Of a stretch of DNA of 64,000 nt, positions 47,836 through 58,390 are shown one piece after another. The notes beneath the pieces are model-generated. The model made no database searches and was not told the origin of the DNA. It saw only the letters and a program-made list of their open reading frames with translations. Both the position numbers and the translations under genes were made by a program. This stretch comes from Hanleya hanleyi. Lineage: Eukaryota > Mollusca > Polyplacophora > Lepidopleurida > Hanleyidae. Each line of letters begins with the position of its first letter. Position 1 is the stretch's first letter. The DNA lies in contig JAVTVY010051604.1 in NCBI GenBank assembly GCA_036873755.1, positions 186,001 through 250,000 of the forward strand, read 5' to 3'.

Positions 47836-49070
47836 CACCATTCTTCCCAAATATGGGACTAATAAACTCCTCTGATGCAAGTAAACCCGACATCAGTACT
47901 TTAAGTACTTTGATTTTTTTTTACCATGATTATTATTAATGAATATATTTTGTATACTGCATATATATTTTGCATATATATTTTGTATACTGCATTTCCA
48001 ATTACATGAACCTCTTCAGTTTCCTCATTTCTTTGTTTTCACTGTGTTTAAAAGGGAATTTTGGTAAATGAATTTGAGTGTTCTCCCTCCTGGAGACCCT
48101 CTTCAGCAATGCAACACAGCAATGCAACTGACCCAGTTTTGGGGGCCTGACTTCAAAACAATGTAATATACATGTACAAGTAGGCTTTCATCATAACATG
48201 GAGTCTACTATGAGCTAGCCTGCACAGGTTTTTGACAGGAAAAAGGTACCTTGACTGATGAAATAAACTTAACATACTCAGAATAATATTGGCCATAAAT
48301 TACTTTCTCATTAATTCACAATATAGTAAAGAGTTCATTATGAACCCCAGCCCCCCCCCCCCCCTCCCGGCTCCGCGGCCCCTGATGGTGGCCCGCCGCA
48401 ACTGAACTTCCAACCTGGCTTTTCACGCAGTAAAAGATATAGTAACCAGAGCCTCAGATTATCCCTTGGTATATTAAACGTTGTACCCAAATTAGAACTA
48501 AAAAAAAAAGAATATCTATATCTATTTCTTCTTGTATTGATAATCAAAGTTTAGTTATGCCACTTAAGCGTCATGTTTTAGTAAAAGCTTACCTTTGTCA
48601 CTAAATTTGGGTGCGTTTCCCCTGCCCCAAAATGTTTTTGCCACGCAGAATAGAGGTTGTGCCCAAATTAGGGTAATTACTTGCGTCTAGTCCGTCATTC
48701 CTACTTCAGCCGTCATCCATTAAAGAATATCGGTTCCCATAATCCAAAGACCTATTCCATATAACAGTATCAGCACCAAATTCAAAAGGACAATCATAGT
48801 ATACATAAACATAGGCTAGTTTTCTGCAAGAGAGAAGCGGTCAACAGTTTTCAATGATGCCAACAAGACATCATGATGTTCCGGAATTATAAAATCCGTA
48901 TCGCTGATCAGTATTCTTAATCCATAATATTCATTGTAAAGTCGTCATCTAGAGAATGATGTATTTCAGTCACGCTTTGATTGTGACTGTTCATATGAAC
49001 ACCATGAGGATCTTGAAGTAAATGGGTTCATACGGCCCCTAGCCCCGGGTTAAGCGGAATTAGATACAAG
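47836..49070. other. 1.2-kb noncoding region
   Basis: AT-rich, with a C-run and CG-rich patch at 48,346-48,400. Around 49,022-49,066 a roughly 40-bp sequence (CGGCCCCTAGC ... TTAAGCGGAATTAGATA) recurs from inside the 2.7-kb transposon (6,292-6,330). No gene. Confidence 0.55.
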
Positions 49071-49380
49071 TTACGAAACGTAACGCCATAGATCGTGCAC
49101 GCTACTCTCGTGTTTTGCTATCAGCATGCAATGTGTATCACCAAATTTGAGAAACTTTGAGTGGACGCGCTTGTTGGAATATCCCTGTTTTATAAGTTTC
49201 TGCAACACTGTTTTGTGATGTTGATTAAAATCGTCGCATTCAACATAGGATCTAGCAAATGCTACTAGGCGAGATATGTATACGCCATATGCAGGTCCCA
49301 CTGGAATATTACTATCCAGAAAGGGATAGTTTACGATGTCCAAATTGTAATCATCTCTTTTGTTATAAATTCGACGATAC
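49071..49380 (-). pseudogene. C-terminal fragment of a retroelement reverse-transcriptase protein
   Basis: The minus frame reads YNKRDDYNLDIVNYPFLDSN then GPAYGVYISRLVAFAR and continues to about 49,074. This matches, from memory, a widely distributed C-terminal block after the RT domain in invertebrate and fish retroelement proteins (pattern YDKRDDF ... IVNFPFLDG ... YGVYISQLIRFAR ... DFN ... KLL.QGY ... KF). No RT catalytic core is found upstream on this strand, so it is a 5'-truncated relic with only one or two visible lesions. Confidence 0.65.
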
Positions 49381-49869
49381 GGCCAAAATTAAGATATAAT
49401 TTGTTCGCGGTAACCTGACCGAACAAAAGTGGTAGCGACCCGAAACTTCAAAAAAATTTTTTTAAGAGATTTACAAAATGTTTAAAAAGAAAGAGCATCA
49501 TGCATATGCTTATAAACTATTTGCCAATAGATGTCACTGTCCCCAAAATCCCGAACTGTTTGAGTCACATTTTTATATGCTAATCGAAGACAAGGCCTTA
49601 TGTATACGATTATGAGTTCTGTTCAACTATCCGTCTATCCATCCATTAATCCATTAACATTTGTTGCCCATGCGATATCTGCAGTTCGAAGGTATGGATT
49701 GGTACCAAACTGTGGATATACATTATCGGCAGGGCAAAGAGGAACCCTATTCATTTGCGGTCAAAGGTCAGGTGTCTTGTCTGCTGTGCTCAGTGCTTTA
49801 GAGAGTGGATGGAGGGTATCTGGTCCCATGCTGCTTCAAAGATTTCTTCTTTGAAGTAGCAGGAACGCA

Positions 49870-49975
49870 ACTTGGCTGGATGATGCTTAGTTGGTTCATC
49901 GCGATAAAGCTTAAATATTGTTGAAAGCGACGTTAAATTCTATTCACTCACTCACACACTCAAAGGGCAAGGTCA
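49870..49975 (+). repeat. tail of a short interspersed repeat
   Basis: GATAAAGCTTAAATATTGTTG then GCGACGTTAAATTC, ending in CACTCACTCACACACTCA. This kind of tail (GCG-rich TTAAA followed by CACTCA) is common in molluscan repeats, from memory. Confidence 0.45.
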
Positions 49976-52018
49976 CAGTCCCCCAAACTTAATCCAGTTC
50001 TGATTATACTATGAGGTTGGACTATTCAGAGTGTTCTATGTTGCATTTATCCCATGGAGTTGTCTCGCCTGTTTGAAACATGTCTGAAACAGATACATTC
50101 AGTTAAACAATTGAGAAATAGAAAGCATGCATTTACTAATTTAACTGGGAAAGGGGTCATTTATGAACTTTATATCTGTTCATTAACTCGAGAACAAAGG
50201 TTTACTTAATCACGTTCTTGACATTTTTCTTCATTCATGAAAAATGTTCCCACCTGAAAAGAAGCTGTTTGAAGGAAAATTAATATTTTCTTCCATTTGA
50301 CATTTAACAATACTTGACCATTTAGGTTTTTGCTCAAATACCGTGGTGAATTTCAGATGAATGCTGAACACAGGCATGACAAATATCAATCAATACCAAT
50401 CATTTCTATGATTCTCAGACATCGATATATAAAAAAGCCTATAGGCTCTAGTTTCTAATATTTAACATTTGGATGTATTTATGTTATGTGAAACAATATT
50501 CAGTGATATTCAGTTAAAATATAGATAAAACTGTGTATACAAATTACTGCATTTACTGCTACAACTCGACCCTTATTGCAGCACACTCATGACATGTCCA
50601 AGTCACCGTGAGTGAATGGGTTTATTTTCATGGGTCAGCAATACTTCCTATGTAGAAAAAACGAGGGAATCTTCAAGTGTATTTTTCTGAACTGTTCGCG
50701 TTATATTTAAGAATCATTATAGTTCTCACTATGAACAGTAATGTACAATTCAACAAGTCGAAGTGTGAGTGTTGTCACAAGAATACGCATTCAAGCCAGA
50801 AAAATATATGGTTCACAGTTAGAGGGGGTAAAACGCAGGAGTGACTTTGAAATCAACATGGAGGGACTATTATGCCATCAATGTAGGGCTATATACTAAG
50901 TAGATTTGAAATCCATCGAAGCGCCTACAGCCGTAGCCGGTGATGACCAGCCCGAGGCGGGGTCAAGTTCTCGGTGTGTCATACTACCATTTCCTCGTTT
51001 GTCTCGGACGTACTGTGTGTTGTGTCGGCATAGAGGTTCAGGCATGAAACTAATTTCACCTGACATGCCTGAAGCAGACACACACCCTGCATTTCGGATG
51101 CGGTCGTGTTACCTGAATCCTCCGATGAAACTGGATCGGATACCGTCTGAGCACATGTGTTAATTTCGGTCTTGACAATGAACTTGTAAGATCTTATTGA
51201 ACTGAACTGAGGCTCTTCATTATTTATTTTTGTAACAATTGAAGCAACATGGCACCACTTTGTGCGGGGTTTTTTTGTGTATGTGTGAAATAGGTTGCTA
51301 GCATTTATTTGTTGCTCGGTAAAAAGCGAAATAGAGATGTAGCCTATATATAATATATCGTTTTGCGTGCTAAATCTTTCATATCTGTGATGAAATCTGC
51401 TCTGTCAGTACCGGTACATGCATGTATAGACGTGTCTTCGGTCTCTTATTACGTGAATCATACTTAGCAGCCAGTCGTGTATAGAATACGTATTAGGCAC
51501 AGATATTCTACGGCAAATTCGATTTGCAACATTACAATGACGTAGCTAAAAGTAGTTATTTTGAAACAGCAATAATTTCATATATTCGCAGATTATTTAA
51601 CTAAAAGACGGTTGCGAATTAATATATGATAGTATTGAGTAATAACTAATCCTTGTTATTGTTTGAAAATGGGATAAAAATGGAATTTCGACCGAAACGA
51701 AACATTCTGTACGACTGGCCTACAAAAACGTTACTGTCGAGGAAATCTGCACCGAGTCGGCTGTGCATTTGACGTCGTAAAGGGCAGCTGACCCGGCCCG
51801 GACAATAGATATAGGCTGCACACGCTAGTGTCCGAGGGAGTTATTCTCGGGTAACCATCACACATTCTCTACAGAGTTGAGTGGAGGTAACGTTAACTTT
51901 GTGGCGAAAGCCAAGTGACACTACCGATGACATCACCTCCCTTGCGTCACCAGCAACAAGAAAACGTAGCTGCCCATATAGCCTCGATCTCATGTACAAA
52001 TATGGTGGCGCCGTAATT
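49976..52018. other. 2-kb noncoding region
   Basis: No gene seen. The last 180 bases (51,841 onward) open with a 25-bp match, inverted, to 45,452-45,476. Confidence 0.55.
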
Positions 52019-52555
52019 AGTATATAGCCGTGATATCTTACAACATTTCCCCCGGATGTAACTATGACGTCACAACTTCCTATGATGGCGCCATCTGTAC
52101 ACTTTGGATGCATGGGGGGCAACTCGATCTGCCAGAGTTTGGCAGCCATCTTGAATTTTTGCCTCGTCTCATGTCACGGTAAATTGAGCAACATTACCCT
52201 CAAAAAACCCTCACATTACCCTCAAAAAACCCTCTAAGACATATAATAATAATAAAGATACCCTATAGGTGTTGTACGATCTTATTATGACGAGTCTAGG
52301 ATCAGTGCGACCCCAGGGTCGAGCGTTTATTGTCCGGTATGTCTCCGCAAAAAGTAAACAAACAAAATGGCGGCGCTTGCTATGGGGATTCCCTTTTGAC
52401 ATCACGACATCGATCGCGCTGCCCTCTGGAGGCAAGGAAGACAACTCTGACTGGGCGAACCCTCTGTAGGACAAATGCTGGGTCATCTCCCCTGATTCGA
52501 ACATTTGCGTCTTTACGGGGAATACCTAAATAGACGTTTTGGAGCTAGGGGAGTT
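52019..52555. repeat. outer terminal block, left arm
   Basis: About 540 bp, roughly 96% identical to the complement of 62,410-62,934. It holds a CRE (TGACGTCA at 52,069), a YY1-like CAGCCATCTTG, and two copies of ACATTACCCTCAAAAAACCC near 52,190-52,235. Confidence 0.88.
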
Positions 52556-53235
52556 ATTAATGGTCCGATGGGGTCGAATGAGGTATCAAAGTGAAGCTTA
52601 TGTGAAGGGGCATCTGATGGGCTGGGTGTGGGGTTGAAATAGCGGCATTCTACGCATACGCGGTGGCCCAAGGGTATGGAAATAGACGTTTTGGAGCTAG
52701 AGGAGGCACTAATGGCCCGATGGGGTCGAGTGAGGTATCAAAGTGAAGCATTCGTGAAGGGGCATCTAATGGGCTGGGTGTGGGGTTGAAATATCGGCAT
52801 TCTGCGCATGCGCGGTGGCCCAAGGGTATGGAAATAGACGTGTTGAGATGTAGGGGAGCCACTAATGGTCCAATGGGGTCGAGTGAGGTATCAAAGTGAA
52901 GCATTCGTGAAGGGGCATCTGATGGGCTGGGTGTGGGGTTGAAATATTGGCATTCTGCGCATGCGCGGTGCCCCAAGGGTATGGACATAGACGTGTTGAG
53001 ATGTAGGGGAGCCACTAATGGTCCAATGGGGTCGAGTGAGGTATCAAAGTGAAGCATTCGTGAAGGGGCATCTGATGGGCTGGGTGTGGGGTTGAAATAT
53101 CGGCATTCTGCGCAGGCGCGGTGGCCCAAGGGTATGAAAATAGACGTGTTGGCATCTAGGGGAGCTACTAATGCGCCAATAGGGTCGAGTGAGGTATCCA
53201 TGTGAAGCATTCGTGAAGGGGCATCTGATGGGTTG
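52556..53235 (-). repeat. 153-bp codon-multiple tandem repeat, left arm
   Basis: Four to five copies of a 153-bp unit (51 codons). On the minus strand they form an open frame of 186 codons with the repeated peptide blocks DTSLDPIGPL, GHRACAEC and FNPTPSPSDAPS. Units contain NRF1-type sites TGCGCATGCGCG (for example 52,803 and 52,956) and a variant at about 53,108. The strand of the open frame is that of the zinc-finger genes of this arm. Protein coding cannot be excluded, but a regulatory tandem array is equally likely. Confidence 0.85.
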
Positions 53236-53500
53236 GGTGTGCGGCAGGAATATCATTCTGCGCATGCGCAGACGCAATGCGGAGCTCTCGTCCAATCAGA
53301 AGCGAGTATTTCAAATCCGTCACGGAGCTCTCGTCCAATCAGAAGCGAGTATTTTGACCCGGTGCATTATGGGACATATCCAAGATGGCAGCACGTATGT
53401 TCAAGATGGCGGCACATCCGGTGTCGAAAACTGGCCATTTCGTCGGGATGTGGTCACCTAGTGTCGAAAACTGGACCTTGTGTGGGTCCTGCTAGACGTT
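53236..53500. promoter_or_regulatory. CpG-rich promoter-like module, left arm
   Basis: Contains a palindromic NRF1 site (CTGCGCATGCGCAG at 53,258-53,271), two inverted CCAAT boxes in repeated GAGCTCTCGTCCAATCAGAA (53,282 and 53,324), and two YY1-type patches (CAAGATGGC at 53,383, TCAAGATGGCGGC at about 53,401). It is conserved in the right arm at 61,640-61,870. This is the usual composition of a TATA-less vertebrate-type promoter; a start site cannot be fixed. Confidence 0.6.
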
Positions 53501-53654
53501 TTGGAGCTAGGGGAGCCCCTAATGGGTCGATGGAGTTGTATGAGGTATCAAAGTGAAGTATATTTCAAGCATGGGTGGGTGCATGTAAAATTTTTCCTGA
53601 AAAAATACGGAACACGGACTTTATTCTAAATTACGTGAAAATGCCTATATGGGG

Positions 53655-54175
53655 GGGGGGGTATAGGACCATCCTGGGAAACCTATTTCTCGACATTTGC
53701 GGTATAGGTTGTGGGGTCTCGTTTTCTTAGTCTTGTCATTTAGAACATGATAGGAAGTATCCCGGCACGAAACGGTGAAATTTTTGGAAAAGTACGATAT
53801 AGCCCCATATAGTCCCATACTGGGGTATACGATCAATGTTTGTCCCCCTGGGAAACCTACTTCTCGACATTTGCGGTATAGGTTGTGGGGTCTCGTTTTC
53901 TTAGTCTCGTCATTTAGAACACGATAGGAAGTGTCCCGGAGCGAATCGGTGAAATTTTTGAAAAAAGTCACCGAGACCCATATAGTCCCATACTGGGGTA
54001 TAGAATCAATGTTTGTCCCCCTGGGAAACCTACTTCTCGACATTTGCGGTATAGGTTGTGGGGTTTCGTTTTCTTAGTCTCGTCATTTAGAACACGATAG
54101 GAAGTGTCCCGGAGCGAATCGGTGAAATTTTTGAAAAAAGTCACCGAGGCCTGGGTAGGCCCATAGGCCTATACT
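53655..54175 (-). repeat. 174-bp codon-multiple tandem repeat, left arm
   Basis: Three copies with CTGGGAAACCTA spaced by about 174 bp (about 53,674, 53,848 and 54,022). 174 is 58 codons, and the minus frame is open for 132 codons with repeated TKKTRPHNLYRKCRE and GFPG. The right arm retains about 1.3 copies (61,226-61,460). Preceded by a G-run at about 53,651-53,660. Confidence 0.85.
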
Positions 54176-54745
54176 GCATGGCTATCGGTGTATAGGGCCA
54201 TACGGGGTGGACATGTTGGAGTCTAGGTGAGTCCCTATTGGTCCAATGGGGTCGAGTGAGGTCTTATTTTGAAGCTCTCATGGAGGAGCACTTGACTGCA
54301 CTAATGGTTCATCCGTGTTCGATAGTCTGCGCATGCGCAGCCTGGCCGTAGTAGAGAAAGCAGGCATTTTGGGGTATGTGGGTGAGTGCTTGGGGTAGAG
54401 ATGGACCGCTATGGGTCCGAATGGGTCGTGAAGGTGTCAAAGTGAAGCTTGTGTGGGTTAGAGTCAGAATGGTGTGTTTTAAAGTGCAAGTCGCGTCAAT
54501 CTGCGCATGCGCGGCCTGGCCGTAGTAGAGAAAGCAGGCATTTTGGGGTATGTGGGTGTGTGTTTGGGTAGAGATGGACCGCTATGGGTCCGAATGGGTA
54601 GTGGAAGGTGTCAAAGTGAAGCTTGTGTGGGTTAGCGTCAGAATGGTGTGTTTTTAAGTGCAAGTCCCGTTAATCTGCATGCGCAGTTGGATGTATTTGA
54701 AGGTATTTGGGGTCGACATGGGCTATTCACGGTTTGAATGCGTCC
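54176..54745. repeat. roughly 172-bp tandem repeats with NRF1 sites (left arm only)
   Basis: Two to three copies with TGCGCATGCGC (54,329 and 54,502) then GCCTGGCCGTAGTAGAGAAA and GGTAGAGATGGACCGCTATG. They share TGTCAAAGTGAAGCTT with the 153-bp repeats, so both arrays appear to descend from one ancestor. This part is deleted in the right arm. Confidence 0.8.
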
Positions 54746-55315
54746 TGGAAGGAATCATCTTCTAGCTCTCGGGGTGTAGACCTCGATTTGAGGGCTGTTC
54801 ACGTCACCTGTGACGTCATCGGTGACGTCATCAGTACGAGTGGTAAGTAAAGTGGACATTTTGGGGCAGTGAGAGGAAGGTATTTGGTGTAGAGATGGAC
54901 CATCCTTGATCCGAATGCGTCCTGGTAGGTGTCATTTTGTAGCTCTCGGGGTGTAGACCCCGATTTGGGAGCTGTTCACAGCATCTGTGACGTCATTGGT
55001 GACGTCATCAGTACGAGTAGTAGCGAAAGTGTGCATTTTGTGGCAGTGAAGGTAGGTATTTGGGGTAGGGATGCTTCATCCTTAGTCCGAATGCGTCGTG
55101 TGGGTTGTCATCTTGTAGTTCTCGTCGTGCAGACCTCGATTTGAGGGCTGTCCAAAGCATCTGTGACGTCATTGGTGACGTCATTAGTATGAGTAGTAGC
55201 AAAAGTGAGCATTTTTGGGCAGTGAAGATCGATGGTATTTGGTGTAGAGATGGACCATCCTTGGTCCGAATGCGTCGTGTGCAGTGTCATCTTGTAGCAA
55301 CGCCCACCAACACCA
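54746..55315. promoter_or_regulatory. roughly 176-bp tandem repeats carrying paired CRE sites
   Basis: Three repeats, each with two TGACGTCA sites 12 bp apart: 54,811 and 54,823; 54,988 and 55,000; 55,164 and 55,176. Repeat spacing is about 176 bp. TGACGTCA is the CREB/ATF target. Such regular spacing is compatible with cooperative binding, but that is inference. Confidence 0.75.
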
Positions 55316-55700
55316 AGCTCAATGCTTCAACGCCCTGGTGAAATAGCTCGGAAGCTCTGATTTTCTAGATATTCCATGGAATTGTCACTCATTCTTCGAA
55401 ATGCAGTGACGTCCGTCGTTACGCCTTAGCAGACCGGAGACAGTACAACAACAACAACAAGGATGAGACATGAGAGAACAACAACAACAAGAAGTTTTTT
55501 CATATAGTTTATTCTCCCCAATGTTACATCATACCCACGCTGGGGGAGCCGCTTTGGGTATATTTACAATTCAAGAAGACTCTTGTCCAATCAGAGGCCA
55601 CCATTTGCATCTGTCGTATTCGTTCCTGTCCGTTAGATGTATTCTTGTCCAATCAGAAAGTTCCATCTTCGGCCATGTTCGATTGAACCGTTTATTCTAA
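55316..55700. other. spacer between CRE repeats and gene B, left arm
   Basis: Includes (CAA)n runs at about 55,447 and 55,478, and two TGTCCAATCAGA CCAAT boxes (55,583 and 55,648). No gene. Confidence 0.6.
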
Positions 55701-55789
55701 TCATCGTCGGGCAGCCCAGGATACCGTTGAGGCAACATATCCTGAGATAGTTGTTTGTGCATTCTGAGTATCTATCAGTGCATGGGTGA

Positions 55790-56506
55790 ATACATTCACC
55801 CGATGGGTTGGTCGGTCAGCTTGGTCACGAAAAACGTAACATTGGTCACACTCTCCACTGTCCACTTGGTGTTGGGGCGTTGTTGTTGGGCCCATTGCAA
55901 GGGATCCACGGTGTCCAGTTTCTCCAGCATCGTCTCTAGCGACACTCGGTTAATGATGGTAAACGGTTAGTCAAATACCCGGATGTTACTGCTCGGGTAA
56001 AAATAACGGGCTTGGTCTGTGTCCTTATGCTGCAGTACATAACCAAACGCCAGATTTAATTTGAAGGACGTAGCTTGGTCGCTGAAGATGGCTTCCACGT
56101 GGTTGCGTAGACGGGTGAGGTCAGTCAGTCGGAAATTGTAGATATCTTGAATAGGGCGATGACGGTAGAAACAGTGCCGGATCATGGGCCAATGGCGCCG
56201 ATAGATGTCACTTACTGGATGGGCGTCCTGTAAGAGATCGCTAGGAACATTTATGGGCTCGTCCAGAATCAAACGTTGGTGCTGTCTGAACCGACTGGGT
56301 CGTTTGAAGAGTCGACCACAATCGGTACATTGTACCGTCGCACCCGCGTGGAGTGCCCCCTCATGGCGCAGTAAATGATCCTCCCGATTGAATGATCGTG
56401 AGCAGATTATACAAGTATACCGTGCATTGTTGTGGATGGAGGCCTCATGGCGGCGCAAGTGGTGCAGACGAATAAACTGCTTCTGGCAGGTTGTGTAAGT
56501 GAACAT
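55790..56506 (-). pseudogene. zinc-finger gene B, left copy (broken)
   Basis: Starts at 56,506. Three C2H2 fingers follow: the first has lost its first Cys (YTTC in place of CTTC); the second and third are CIICSRSFNREDHLLRHEGALH and CTDCGRLFKRPSRFRQH. Against the right copy an in-frame stretch of 71 codons (linker) is missing. The conserved domain (DEPINVPSD ... FRLTDLTRLR ... FKLNLAFGYVLQHKDT ... FYPSSNIRVFD) follows and is stopped by a TAA at about 55,967, where gene A has a Gln codon. Homology continues past the stop to about 55,790. The function of the domain is unknown; nuclear DNA binding is likely for the fingers. Confidence 0.8.
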
Positions 56507-56551
56507 CTTGGTGGCTGACACAGTGTCTGATGAAACGGTCAGACCGCTTCC

Positions 56552-56559
56552 CTTTTATA
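56552..56559 (-). promoter_or_regulatory. TATA box of gene B, left arm
   Basis: TATAAAAG on the minus strand, about 46 bases upstream of the ATG at 56,506, within a conserved block (GCTAGCGTGCTATAAAAGGG ... AAGCGG) shared by all five promoter copies of this element. Confidence 0.75.
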
Positions 56560-56725
56560 GCACGCTAGCTGGTCATCTATTTTTAGCACACTCAGTTCAA
56601 CTATCCCCAAGTCGAGGGCCGAGCCGTGACATCTTCGGCAACCTCCGTGTCTCTTCGGTCACCTCCGCAACGTCAACGATCAACATGTAGACATATAGAG
56701 TATGTACGGTATGTTATGGTATTCA

Positions 56726-57635
56726 TCAGTGCATGAGTGACGCATTCAGCCGATGGGGGTGGTCGGTCAGCTTGGTAACGAAAAACGTAACAGTGGTCAC
56801 ACTCTCCACTGTCCACTTGGTGTTGGGCCATTGTTGTTGGGCCCATTCCAAGAGATCCACGGTGTCCAGTTTCTCCAGCATCGTCTCTAGCGACGCCCGG
56901 TTAATGATGGTAAACGGTTGGTCAAATACACGGATGTTACTGCTCGGGTAAAAATAACGGGCTTGGTCTGTGTCCTTATGCTGCAGCACATAACCAAACG
57001 CCAGATTTAATTTGAAGGACGTAGCTTGGTCATTGAAGATGGCTTCCACGTAGTTGCGTAGACGGGTGAGGTCAGTCAGTCGGAAATTGTAGATATCTTG
57101 AATAGGGCGATGACGGTAGAAACAGTGCCGGATCATGAGCCAATGGCGCCGATAAATGTCACTCACTGGATAGTCTTCGTGTAACACATCGCTGGGAACA
57201 TTTATGGGTTCGTCCACGAAGTGTACTTTGCCCTCCACGTCGTACAAAATCTGGCCCAAGGTCTTGTCGTCGGAATTTGACTGTTGAATTAGGGCGACAT
57301 CATCATCGGCCCTCGTGCGATGGGTGGGAGTTCCCCCTGTTTCGATATTGATGCCTACGGGCTCTTCTACCTGCAAACGTGGCTGCGGAACAGGGTGTCG
57401 TGTGCGTTGGTGTCGCAGCAACTGACTGGTCAGTTTGAAAAGCCGACCACATTCTTCGCATGGACGCTTGGGTACTTCATGGCGTGCACGTGTGTGACGT
57501 ATAATCCGGGCGCTGAAACGACAGTGTACATATCGTACAGTTATACCGGGCGGTTCCTTCGTGCTTGGTAGCCTCATGGCGGCGCAAGTCGTGCAGACTA
57601 GTGAATGATTTCGAGCACGTAGTACAAGTGAACAT
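56726..57635 (-). pseudogene. zinc-finger gene A, left copy (frameshifted)
   Basis: ATG at 57,635. The first finger is intact (CTTCSKSF ... LHDLRRHEATKH). Near 57,510 the sequence GGATTATACGTCACAC replaces a longer stretch of the right copy, a 5-bp loss that shifts the frame inside finger 2. The frame then carries finger 3 (CEECGRLFKLTSQLLRHQRTRH), a linker, and the conserved domain ending KLTDHPHRLNASLMH at 56,726. Paralogue of gene B, about 300 codons when complete. The domain resembles the N-terminal part of large invertebrate proteins that continue into a family B DNA polymerase, from memory. Confidence 0.82.
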
Positions 57636-57850
57636 CTTGGTGGTTGACAAAGGTGGTTGGTGGTTGAAACGGCCAGGCCGCTTCCCTTTTATAGCACGCT
57701 AGCTGGTATCATGTTTGGGCACCTCCGTGTCTCTTCGGTGATCTCCGTGACATCTTCGGTGACCTCCGTGTCCCGTGTCACGTGACCGGAACTGACCTTT
57801 GATCCCGGCGCGCAAATGGGCGTCAACGCCCGGTGGTGGTGGTGGTGGTG
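57636..57850 (-). promoter_or_regulatory. promoter block P, left arm
   Basis: The TATA box is followed upstream by TCGGTGAYCTCCGTG direct repeats (57,735-57,775), CACGTG (57,780), a nuclear-receptor-like TGACCTTTGATCCC (57,793), an E2F-like GCGCGCAAA, and a (GGT)n tract. The orphan copy at 58,391 and the right copy at 59,200 have the perfect direct repeat TGACCTTTGACCCC at the same place. Confidence 0.7.
57686..57693 (-). promoter_or_regulatory. TATA box of gene A, left arm
   Basis: TATAAAAG on the minus strand about 52 bases upstream of the ATG at 57,635. Confidence 0.75.
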
Positions 57851-58390
57851 GTGGTGATGGTGGGAACCCCCTTGTGGCACAGCTTTTGTATCGGATCTCT
57901 TCGAGCTCAAAGCCTGTGGAGGTCAGATCTCAGAAGTGGCATTTGTATATGACCTCTGTGAGGTCACTTCCGCTTCCGTTCACGTGACATATACACCGCG
58001 GTGGAAACCTTTGCGCGCCGGGGTCAAAAGTCAGTTTCGGTCACGTCAACGGAAGCGGAAGTGACCTCACAGAGGTCATATGCAAATGTCACTTCCGAGC
58101 CCTGAGCTCCACAGGCTTTGAGTTCCAAGAGCTCCGATCCAAGAAACACACTCGCAAGCACACCCATACACACACAGAGGCATACATACATACACACATA
58201 CACACGCACTTGCACGCACACGCATACACTCAGACACACACGCATATACACAGGCGGGTCACAGGTCAGTTCCGGTCACGTGAACGGAAGCGGAAGGGAC
58301 CTCACAGAGGTCATATGCAAATGTCTCTTCTGAGATCTGAGATCCACAGGCTTTGAGCTCCAAGAGCTCCGATACAAGAGCTCTGCCACA
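57851..58390. repeat. central palindromic block Q, left part
   Basis: Sequence Q (about 130 bp: ETS-type GGAAGCGGAAGTG, TGACCTCACAGAGGTCA inverted half-sites, octamer, and GAGCTCCACAGGCTTTGAG) occurs inverted at 57,860-57,990, then forward at 58,035-58,135 and 58,262-58,390. An (AC)n-rich tract lies at 58,142-58,252. Perfect octamers ATGCAAAT are at 58,080 and 58,315. Confidence 0.75.

Noticed and set aside
50896..51163. Overlapping ORFs on both strands
   Set aside because: Short, no homology recognised, no splice context.
52190..52240. True telomere repeat
   Set aside because: Only two imperfect copies, of TTTTTGAGGGTAATG type and not TTAGGG, both within the terminal blocks of the element.
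52211..52504. 97-codon ORF mirrored in both arms (MFESGEMT start)
   Set aside because: Present in both arms, but it runs over terminal inverted-repeat sequence, has no domain, and its mirrored opposite frame is equally open.
53651..53660. Poly-G and poly-C runs (also 5,236, 28,790 and 48,346) as G-quadruplex regulators
   Set aside because: Single homopolymer runs without the spaced tracts or conservation needed to support a function.
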